DNA from: Hippophae tibetana
Taxonomy: Eukaryota > Streptophyta > Magnoliopsida > Rosales > Elaeagnaceae
Assembly (NCBI GenBank): GCA_037013495.1
Contig: CM072802.1
Location: 64,818,983-64,882,982 of the forward strand
Length of the DNA stretch: 64,000 bases
Direction of reading: 5' to 3'
Within the stretch, counting starts at the first letter, position 1. Each line of letters starts with the position of its first letter. Shown here one piece after another: positions 14,781 to 24,162 of the stretch. A program made the translations under genes and the position numbers. The notes under the pieces are model-generated. The model ran no database searches and was not told the origin of the DNA. It saw only the letters and a program-made list of their open reading frames with translations.

Positions 14781-16400
14781 GATCAAATATTATTCCAAAC
14801 ACGTGTGAAAAAAATCGCCCAAAAATTCCATCTTTTGACACGAGTTTGCCCACGGCGTGTTAGACATGCCTGTCATTCCCCCCACAGTGGCACCCGAAAC
14901 CGAGCATTCCTTGTCATCTTCGTATTTTTACCGTGCCAAACCTGATATTTTTTGAGCAATAAATCGTAGAGGATGAAAGGAATTGCGTCCAATAAGAACA
15001 GACAACTTTGGACGAATATTGTATTTTCCATGATTGTCCGAGAGTTCAAAAAATCACAAAAAACACTTCCAGTGTCCATAAGATTATGAAACTCTCCTTT
15101 ATGTGATCAAATATTAATCCAAACACGTGTGAAAAAAATTGCCCAAGAATTCCATCGTTTGACACGAATTTGCCGATGGGGTGTTAGACATGCCTATCAA
15201 TGCACGACACAGTGGCACCCGAAACCGAGCATTCCTTGTCATCTTCGTATTTTTACCGTGCCAAACCTGATATTTTGTTAGAAATAAATCATAGAGGATG
15301 AAAGGAATTGCGTCCAACAAGAACCGACAACTTTGGACGAATATTCTATTTTTCATGATTTTCCGAGACTTCAAAAAATCAGAAAAAATACTTCCTGTGT
15401 CCATAAGATTATGAAACTCTCCATTATGTGATCAAATATTATTCCAAACACGTGTGAAAAAAATCGCCCAAGAATTCCATCATTTGACACGAGTTTGGCC
15501 ACGGGGTGTTAGACATGCAAACAATGCCCCCCATAGTGGCACCCGAAACCGAGCATTCCTTGTCATCTTCGTATTTTTACCGTGCCAAACCTGATATTTT
15601 GTGAGCAATAAATAATAGAGGATGAAAGGAATTGCGTCCAACAAGAACCGACAACTTTGGACGAATATTGTATTTTTCATGATTGTCCGAGAGTTCAAAA
15701 AATCACAAAAAATACTTCCTGTATCCATAAGATTATGAAACTCTCCATTATGTGATCAAATATTATTCCAAACACGTGTGAAAAAAATCGCCCAAAAATT
15801 CCATCATTTGACACGAGTTTGCCCACGGCGTGTTAGACATGCCTGTCATTCCCCCCACAGTGGCACCCGAAACCGAGCATTCCTTGTCATCTTCGTATTT
15901 TTACCGTGCCAAACCTGATATTTTTTGAGCAATAAATCGTAGAGGATGAAAGGAATTGCGTCCAATAAGAACAGACAACTTTGGACGAATATTGTATTTT
16001 CCATGATTGTCCGAGAGTTCAAAAAATCACATAAACACTTCCTGTGTCCATAAGATTATGAAACTCTCCATTATGTGATCAAATATTATTCCAAACACGT
16101 GTGAAAAAAATCGCCCAAGAATTCCATCATTTGACACGAGTTTGGCCACGGGGTGTTAGACATGCAAACAATGCCCCCCATAGTGGCACCCGAAACCGAG
16201 CATTCCTTGTCATCTTCGTATTTTTACCGTGCCAAACCTGATATTTTGTGAGCAATAAATAATAGAGGATGAAAGGAATTGCGTCCAACAAGAACCGACA
16301 ACTTTGGACGAATATTGTATTTTTCATGATTGTCCGAGAGTTCAAAAAATCACAAAAAATACTTCCTGTATCCATAAGATTATGAAACTCTCCATTATGT
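14781..16400. repeat. Pentamer HOR copy 2 (variant dC-gD-cB-dC-cB)
   Basis: Monomers at 14781, 15105, 15430, 15754 and 16077. The fourth position carries a d left module where the canonical unit has b, so a left half was exchanged while the C right half stayed. Near 16030 the C module has CACATAAACACTT instead of CACAAAAAACACTT, a private length change. ATTAATCC replaces ATTATTCC in the gD monomer, a mark shared with copies at 16725, 20620, 22216 and 23838. Confidence 0.85.
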
Positions 16401-17067
16401 GATCAAATATTATTCCAAACACGTGTGAAAAAAATCGCCCAAAAATTCCATCATTTGACACGAGTTTGCCCACGGCGTGTTAGACATGCCTGTCATTCCC
16501 CCCACAGTGGCACCCGAAACCGAGCATTCCTTGTCATCTTCGTATTTTTACCGTGCCAAACCTGATATTTTTTGAGCAATAAATCGTAGAGGATGAAAGG
16601 AATTGCGTCCAATAAGAACAGACAACTTTGGACGAATATTGTATTTTCCATGATTGTCCGAGAGTTCAAAAAATCACAAAAAACACTTCCAGTGTCCATA
16701 AGATTTTGAAACTCTCCTTTATGTGATCAAATATTAATCCAAACACGTGTGAAAAAAATTGCCCAAGAATTCCATCGTTTGACACGAATTTGCCGATGGG
16801 GTGTTAGACATGCCTATCAATGCCCGACACAGTGGCACCCGAAACCGAGCATTCCTTGTCATCTTCGTATTTTTACCGTGCCAAACCTGATATTTTGTTA
16901 GAAATAAATCATAGAGGATGAAAGGAATTGCGTCCAACAAGAACCGACAACTTTGGACGAATATTCTATTTTTCATGATTTTCCGAGACTTCAAAAAATC
17001 AGAAAAAATACTTCCTGTGTCCATAAGATTATGAAACTCTCCATTATGTGATCAAATATTATTCCAA

Positions 17068-17075
17068 ACACGTGT
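17068..17075. other. ACACGTGT palindrome (G-box core), example copy
   Basis: An 8-bp perfect palindrome with a CACGTG core at offset 19-26. It is present in most of the 186 full monomers and so recurs about every 325 bp. CACGTG is the core bound by bHLH and bZIP factors in plants and animals. It is altered in types a' (CAACAACGTGTG), j (ACATGTGTG) and the N-linked e type (ACAGGTG), and it is removed in all 14 truncated monomers. Binding in the array is an inference. Confidence 0.6.
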
Positions 17076-17155
17076 GAAAAAAATCGCCCAAGAATTCCAT
17101 CATTTGACACGAGTTTGGCCACGGGGTGTTAGACATGCAAACAATACCCCCCCAT

Positions 17156-17190
17156 AGTGGCACCCGAAACCGAGCATTCCTTGTCATCTT
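17156..17190. repeat. Conserved monomer core (example copy)
   Basis: This 35-bp stretch, from AGTGGCACCCG to TTGTCATCTT, is the least variable part of the monomer across the window. The common changes in it are CpG transitions (ACCCAAAACAGAG in type f, CCGCGCATT before type F) and isolated single changes. It separates the variable left and right modules and is where most half-monomer switches must have happened. Its conservation may reflect frequent exchange through it, or protein binding; the sequence alone cannot tell these apart. Confidence 0.8.
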
Positions 17191-17255
17191 CGTATTTTTA
17201 CCCTGCCAAACCTGATATTTTGTGAGCAATAAATAATAGAGGATGAAAGGAATTG

Positions 17256-17284
17256 CGTCCAACAAGAACCGACAACTTTGGACG
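17256..17284. other. Dyad with 7-bp stem, example copy
   Basis: CGTCCAA and TTGGACG form a perfect 7-bp inverted repeat around a 15-nt spacer at offset about 207-235. The arms are kept in types A, B, C and D even where the spacer differs (CAAGAACCGACAACT or TAAGAACAGACAACT). Types E and H keep 6 bp, type K about 5 bp, and type N (TATCCAA with TTGGTCG) about 4 bp. Dyads able to extrude are described in several centromeric satellites; extrusion here is untested. Confidence 0.6.
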
Positions 17285-17317
17285 AATATTGTATTTTTCA
17301 TGATTGTCCGAGAGTTC

Positions 17318-17333
17318 AAAAAATTACAAAAAA
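17318..17333. other. Phased A-tracts, example copy
   Basis: Two A6 tracts start 10 bp apart (AAAAAATTACAAAAAA here; TCAC or TCAG between them in other types), which matches one helical turn and predicts local DNA curvature. Types with A5 in the first tract, such as E, F and H, have 9-bp spacing. The tracts include the CAAAA motif often conserved in plant satellites. Curvature is predicted from the known behaviour of phased A-tracts, not measured. Confidence 0.6.
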
Positions 17334-18023
17334 TACTTCCTGTGTCCATAAGATTATGAAACTCTCCATTATGTGATCAAATATTATTCCAAACACGTGT
17401 GAAAAAAATCGCCCAAGAATTCCATCATTTGACACGAGTTTGGCCACGGGGTGTTAGACATGCAAACAATACCCCCCCATAGTGGCACCCGAAACCGAGC
17501 ATTCCTTGTCATCTTCGTATTTTTACCGTGCCAAACCTGATATTTTGTGAGCAATAAATAATAGAGGATGAAAGGAATTGCGTCCAACAAGAACCGACAA
17601 CTTTGGACGAATATTGTATTTTTCATGATTGTCCGAGAGTTCAAAAAATCACAAAAAATACTTCCTGTATCCATAAGATTATGAAACTCTCCATTATGTG
17701 ATCAAATATTATTCCAAACACGTGTGAAAAAAATCGCCCAAAAATTCCATCATTTGACACGAGTTTGCCCACGGCGTGTTAGACATGCCTGTCATTCCCC
17801 CCACAGTGGCACCCGAAACCGAGCATTCCTTGTCATCTTCGTATTTTTACCGTGCCAAACCTGATATTTTGTTAGAAATAAATCATAGAGGATGAAAGGA
17901 ATTGCGTCCAACAAGAACCGACAACTTTGGACGAATATTCTATTTTTCATGATTTTCCAAGACTTCAAAAAATCAGAAAAAATACTTCCTGTGTCCATAA
18001 GATTATGAAACTCTCCATTATGT

Positions 18024-20295
18024 GATCAAATATTATTCCAAACACGTGTGAAAAAAATCGCCCAAGAATTCCATCATTTGACACGAGTTTGGCCACGGGG
18101 TGTTAGACATGCAAACAATACCCCCCCATAGTGGCACCCGAAACCGAGCATTCCTTGTCATCTTCGTATTTTTACCCTGCCAAACCTGATATTTTGTGAG
18201 CAATAAATAATAGAGGATGAAAGGAATTGCGTCCAACAAGAACCGACAACTTTGGACGAATATTGTATTTTTCATGATTGTCCGAGAGTTCAAAAAATTA
18301 CAAAAAATACTTCCTGTGTCCATAAGATTATGAAACTCTCCATTATGTGATCAAATATTATTCCAAACACGTGTGAAAAAAATCGCCCAAGAATTCCATC
18401 ATTTGACACGAGTTTGCACACGGGGTGTTAGACATGCAAATCAATACCCCCCACAGTGGCACCCGAAACCGAGCATTCCTTGTCATCTTCGTATTTTTAC
18501 AATGCCAAACCTGATATTTTTTGAGCAATAAATCGTAGAGGATGAAAGGAATTGCGTCCAATAAGAACAGACAACTTTGGACGAATATTGTATTTTCCAT
18601 GATTGTCCGAGAGTTCAAAAAATCACAAAAAACACTTCCTGTGTCCATAAGATTATGAAACTCTCCATTATGTGATCAAATATTATTCCAAACACGTGTG
18701 AAAAAAATCGCCCAAGAATTCCATCATTTGACACGAGTTTGGCCACGGGGTGTTAGACATGCAAACAATGCCCCCCATAGTGGCACCCGAAACCGAGCAT
18801 TCCTTGTCATCTTCGTATTTTTACCGTGCCAAACCTGATATTTTGTGAGCAATAAATAATAGAGGATGAAAGGAATTGCGTCCAACAAGAACCGACAACT
18901 TTGGACGAATATTGTATTTTTCATGATTGTCCGAGAGTTCAAAAAATTACAAAAAATACTTCCTGTGTCCATAAGATTATGAAACTCTCCATTATGTGAT
19001 CAAATATTATTCCAAACACGTGTGAAAAAAATCGCCCAAGAATTCCAGCATTTGACACGAGTTTGCACACGGGGTGTTAGACATGCAAATCAATACCCCC
19101 CACAGTGGCACCCGAAACCGAGCATTCCTTGTCATCTTCGTATTTTTACCATGCCAAACCTGATATTTTTTGAGCAATAAATCGTAGAGGATGAAAGGAA
19201 TTGCGTCCAATAAGAACAGACAACTTTGGACGAATATTGTATTTTCCATGATTGTCCGAGAGTTCAAAAAATCACAAAAAACACTTCCTGTGTCCATAAG
19301 ATTATGAAACTCTCCATTATGTGATCAAATATTATTCCAAACACGTGTGAAAAAAATCGCCCAAGAATTCCATCATTTGACACGAGTTTGGCCACGGGGT
19401 GTTAGACATGCAAACAATGCCCCCCATAGTGGCACCCGAAACCGAGCATTCCTTGTCATCTTCGTATTTTTACCGTGCCAAACCTGATATTTTGTGAGCA
19501 ATAAATAATAGAGGATGAAAGGAATTGCGTCCAACAAGAACCGACAACTTTGGACGAATATTGTATTTTTCATGATTGTCCGAGAGTTCAAAAAATTACA
19601 AAAAATACTTCCTGTGTCCATAAGATTATGAAACTCTCCATTATGTGATCAAATATTATTCCAAACACGTGTGAAAAAAATCGCCCAAGAATTCCATCAT
19701 TTGACACGAGTTTGCACACGGGGTGTTAGACATGCAAATCAATACCCCCCACAGTGGCACCCGAAACCGAGCATTCCTTGTCATCTTCGTATTTTTACCG
19801 TGCCAAACCTGATATTTTTTGAGCAATAAATCGTAGAGGATGAAAGGAATTGCGTCCAATAAGAACAGACAACTTTGGACGAATATTGTATTTTCCATGA
19901 TTGTCCGAGAGTTCAAAAAATCACAAAAAACACTTCCTGTGTCCATAAGATTATGAAACTCTCCATTATGTGATCAAATATTATTCCAAACACGTGTGAA
20001 AAAAATCGCCCAAGAATTCCATCATTTGACACGAGTTTGGCCACGGGGTGTTAGACATGCAAACAATGCCCCCCATAGTGGCACCCGAAACCGAGCATTC
20101 CTTGTCATCTTCGTATTTTTACCGTGCCAAACCTGATATTTTGTGAGCAATAAATAATAGAGGATGAAAGGAATTGCGTCCAACAAGAACCGACAACTTT
20201 GGACGAATATTGTATTTTTCATGATTGTCCGAGAGTTCAAAAAATCACAAAAAATACTTCCTGTATCCATAAGATTATGAAACTCTCCATTATGT
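18024..20295. repeat. Dimer burst (cB-bC), 649-bp period
   Basis: Monomers at 18024, 18349, 18674, 18998, 19323, 19647 and 19972 alternate cB and bC, giving three dimers plus one extra cB. Landmarks recur at 649 bp. This is the last part of the pentamer amplified on its own, so a second-level tandem repeat sits inside a first-level one. Small private differences (ACAATGCC near 18500, CCAGCATTT near 19047) show the dimers are not a single copied block. Confidence 0.88.
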
Positions 20296-21891
20296 GATCA
20301 AATATTATTCCAAACACGTGTGAAAAAAATCGCCCAAAAATTCCATCATTTGACACGAGTTTGCCCACGGCGTGTTAGACATGCCTGTCATTCCCCCCAC
20401 AGTGGCACCCGAAACCGAGCATTACTTGTCATCTTCGTATTTTTACCGTGCCAAACCTGATATTTTTTGAGCAATAAATCGTAGAGGATGAAAGGAATTG
20501 CGTCCAATAAGAACAGACAACTTTGGACGAATATTGTATTTTCCATGATTGTCCGAGAGTTCAAAAAATCACAAAAAACACTTCCAGTGTCCATAAGATT
20601 TTGAAACTCTCCTTTATGTGATCAAATATTAATCCAAACACGTGTGAAAAAAATTGCCCAAGAATTCCATCGTTTGACACGAATTTGCCGATGGGGTGTT
20701 AGACATGCCTATCAATGCCCGACACAGTGGCACCCGAAACCGAGCATTCCTTGTCATCTTCGTATTTTTACCGTGCCAAACCTGATATTTTGTTAGAAAT
20801 AAATCATAGAGGATGAAAGGAATTGCGTCCAACAAGAACCGACAACTTTGGACGAATATTCTATTTTTCATGATTTTCCGAGACTTCAAAAAATCAGAAA
20901 AAATACTTCCTGTGTCCATAAGATTATGAAACTCTCCATTATGTGATCAAATATTATTCCAAACACGTGTGAAAAAAATCGCCCAAGAATTCCATCATTT
21001 GACACGAGTTTGGCCACGGGGTGTTAGACATGCAAACAATGCCCCCCCATAGTGGCACCCGAAACCGAGCATTCCTTGTCATCTTCGTATTTTTACCGTG
21101 CCAAACCTGATATTTTGTGAGCAATAAATAATAGAGGATGAAAGGAATTGCGTCCAACAAGAACCGACAACTTTGGACGAATATTGTATTTTTCATGATT
21201 GTCCGAGAGTTCAAAAAATTACAAAAAATACTTCCTGTGTCCATAAGATTATGAAACTCTCCATTATGTGATCAAATATTATTCCAAACACGTGTGAAAA
21301 AAATCGCCCAAGAATTCCATCATTTGACACGAGTTTGCACACGGGGTGTTAGACATGCAAATCAATACCCCCCACAGTGGCACCCGAAACCGAGCATTCC
21401 TTGTCATCTTCGTATTTTTACCGTGCCAAACCTGATTCTTTTTGAGCAATAAATCGTAGAGGATGAAAGGAATTGCGTCCAATAAGAACAGACAACTTTG
21501 GACGAATATTGTATTTTCCATGATTGTCCGAGAGTTCAAAAAATCACAAAAAACACTTCCTGTGTCCATAAGATTATGAAACTCTCCATTATGTGATCAA
21601 ATATTATTCCAAACACGTGTGAAAAAAATCGCCCAAGAATTCCATCATTTGACACGAGTTTGGCCACGGGGTAGTGGCACCCGAAACCGAGCATTCCTTG
21701 TCATCTTCGTATATTTACCGTGCCAAACCTGATATTTTGTGAGCAATAAATAATAGAGGATGAAAGGAATTGCGTCCAACAAGAACCGACAACTTTGGAC
21801 GAATATTGTATTTTTCATGATTGTCCGAGAGTTCAAAAAATCACAAAAAATACTTCCTGTATCCATAAGATTATGAAACTCTCCATTATGT
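20296..21891. repeat. Pentamer HOR copy with 27-bp deletion
   Basis: Monomers at 20296, 20620, 20945, 21270 and 21595 follow dC-gD-cB-bC-cB. The unit is 1,596 bp instead of 1,622 because the last monomer lacks 27 bp: near 21673 GGGGT is followed directly by AGTGGC. The deletion occurs nowhere else in the window. The bC monomer also has GATTCTTTTTGAG near 21434, unlike other C modules. Confidence 0.88.
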
Positions 21892-23513
21892 GATCAAATA
21901 TTATTCCAAACACGTGTGAAAAAAATCGCCCAAAAATTCCATCATTTGACACGAGTTTGCCCACGGCGTGTTAGACATGCCTGTCATTCCCCCCACAGTG
22001 GCACCCGAAACCGAGCATTCCTTGTCATCTTCGTATTTTTACCGTGCCAAACCTGATATTTTTTGAGCAATAAATCGTAGAGGATGAAAGGAATTGCGTC
22101 CAATAAGAACAGACAACTTTGGACGAATATTGTATTTTCCATGATTGTCCGAGAGTTCAAAAAATCACAAAAAACACTTCCAGTGTCCATAAGATTTTGA
22201 AACTCTCCTTTATGTGATCAAATATTAATCCAAACACGTGTGAAAAAAATTGCCCAAGAATTCCATCGTTTGACACGAATTTGCCGATGGGGTGTTAGAC
22301 ATGCCTATCAATGCCCGACACAGTGGCACCCGAAACCGAGCATTCCTTGTCATCTTCGTATTTTTACCGTGCCAAACCTGATATTTTGTTAGAAATAAAT
22401 CATAGAGGATGAAAGGAATTGCGTCCAACACGAACCGACAACTTTGGACGAATATTCTATTTTTCATGATTTTCCGAGACTTCAAAAAATCAGAAAAAAT
22501 ACTTCCTGTGTCCATAAGATTATGAAACTCTCCATTATGTGATCAAATATTATTCCAAACACGTGTGAAAAAAATCGCCCAAGAATTCCATCATTTGACA
22601 CGAGTTTGGCCACGGGGTGTTAGACATGCAAACAATACCCCCCATAGTGGCACCCGAAACCGAGCATTCCTTGTCATCTTCGTATTTTTACCGTGCCAAA
22701 CCTGATATTTTGTGAGCAATAAATAATAGAGGATGAAAGGAATTGCGTCCAACAAGAACCGACAACTTTGGACGAATATTGTATTTTTCATGATTGTCCG
22801 AGAGTTCAAAAAATTACAAAAAATACTTCCTGTGTCCATAAGATTATGAAACTCTCCATTATGTGATCAAATATTATTCCAAACACGTGTGAAAAAAATC
22901 GCCCAAGAATTCCAGCATTTGACACGAGTTTGCACACGGGGTGTTAGACATGCAAATCAATACCCCCCACAGTGGCACCCGAAACCGAGCATTCCTTGTC
23001 ATCTTCGTATTTTTACCGTGCCAAACCTGATATTTTTTGAGCAATAAATCGTAGAGGATGAAAGGAATTGCGTCCAATAAGAACAGACAACTTTGGACGA
23101 ATATTGTATTTTCCATGATTGTCCGAGAGTTCAAAAAATCACAAAAAACACTTCCTGTGTCCATAAGATTATGAAACTCTCCATTATGTGATCAAATATT
23201 ATTCCAAACACGTGTGAAAAAAATCGCCCAAGAATTCCATCATTTGACACGAGTTTGGCCACGGGGTGTTAGACATGCAAACAATGCCCCCCATAGTGGC
23301 ACCCGAAACCGAGCATTCCTTGTCATCTTCGTATTTTTACCGTGCCAAACCTGATATTTTGTGAGCAATAAATAATAGAGGATGAAAGGAATTGCGTCCA
23401 ACAAGAACCGACAACTTTGGACGAATATTGTATTTTTCATGATTGTCCGAGAGTTCAAAAAATCACAAAAAATACTTCCTGTATCCATAAGATTATGAAA
23501 CTCTCCATTATGT
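21892..23513. repeat. Pentamer HOR copy (dC-gD-cB-bC-cB)
   Basis: Monomers at 21892, 22216, 22541, 22865 and 23190 form a full 1,622-bp unit. It shares CCAGCATTT in its b monomer (near 22914) with the one at 18998, and ATTTTGAAAC before the gD monomer with copies at 16725, 20620 and 23838, so variants link non-adjacent units. Confidence 0.88.
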
Positions 23514-24162
23514 GATCAAATATTATTCAAAACACGTGTGAAAAAAATCGCCCAAAAATTCCATCATTTGACACGATTTTGCCCACGGCGTGTTAGACAT
23601 GCCTGTCATGCCCCCCACAGTGGCACCCGAAACCGAGCATTCCTTGTCATCTTCGTATTTTTACCGTGCCAAACCTGATATTTTTTGAGCAATAAATCGT
23701 AGAGGATGAAAGGAATTGCGTCCAATAAGAACAGACAACTTTGGACGAATATTGTATTTTCCATGATTGTCCGAGAGTTCAAAAAATCACAAAAAACACT
23801 TCCAGTGTCCATAAGATTTTGAAACTCTCCTTTATGTGATCAAATATTAATCCAAACACGTGTGAAAAAAATTGCCCAAGAATTCCATCGTTTGACACGA
23901 ATTTGCCGATGGGGTGTTAGACATGCCTATCAATGCCCGACACAGTGGCACCCGAAACCGAGCATTCCTTGTCATCTTCGTATTTTTACCGTGCCAAACC
24001 TGATATTTTGTGAGCAATAAATAATAGAGGATGAAAGTAATTGCGTCCAACAAGAACCGACAACTTTGGACGAATATTGTATTTTTCATTATTGTCCGAG
24101 AGTTCAAAAAATTACAAAAAATACTTCCTGTGTCCATAAGATTATGAAACTCTCCATTATGT
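23514..24162. repeat. End of pentamer block with g/B chimera
   Basis: Monomer 23514 is a dC copy with ATTCAAAACACG and GTCATGCCCCCC variants. Monomer 23838 has a g left half (CCGATGGGG, CCCGACACAG) joined to a B right half (AATAAATAATAG, GTATTTTTCATTATTG) in place of D. The next monomer (24163) is b left with an E right half, and the pentamer order ends. Confidence 0.85.

Larger units (their letters stand above)
17050..17374. repeat. Representative monomer and key to module types
   Basis: A 325-bp monomer read from the register GATC. Left-module types: a has GCAAATCAATG; b has TTTGCACACGG and CAATACCCC; c has TTGGCCACGG and GCAAACAATG; d has ACGGCGTG (or ACGGGGTG) with CTGTCATTCC; e has GAATTTGCCCACGG and CTATCAATG; f has GACATGAATTTG; g has GCCGATGGGG and CCCGACACAG; h has GTTGGACATG; i has CGACTTTGCCC and GAAAGCGAG; j has GCCAACGGGGAG. 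Right types: A, GACTTCAAAAAATCAG; B, AATAAATAATAG; C, AATAAATCGTAG and TTTTCCATG; D, TTGTTAGAAATAAATC; E, GAGGAATAAATC with CTCTGGACG; F, four-T CGTATTTTACC and ATTATTAAAC; G, CAACATTGGACG and CAAGATGTC; H, TTGGACTAAT; K, TTCTCAGACTTC; M, ATAGATGATG; N, TTTGGTCGAAT; P, GGACGCATATT; Q, AACCGAAAACTTTGG. This copy is type cB. Confidence 0.9.
16401..18023. repeat. Irregular pentamer segment with chimeric monomer
   Basis: Monomers at 16401 (dC), 16725 (gD), 17050 (cB), 17375 (cB) and 17700. The last is a chimera: left half d (GGCGTG, CTGTCATT) joined to right half D (TTGTTAGAAATAAATC, GACTTCAAAAAATCAG). The c monomers at 17050, 17375 and 18024 have a run of seven C instead of six before CATAGTGG, a slippage allele that has spread locally. 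Confidence 0.85.

Noticed and set aside
17187-17206. TTCGTATTTTTACCG in the core as a CENP-B box.
   Set aside because: The CENP-B box needs TTCG, then A after four bases, then CGGG two bases later. Only the TTCG half fits; the A and CGGG positions do not. The reverse strand near GGTTTCGGGTGCC does not fit either.
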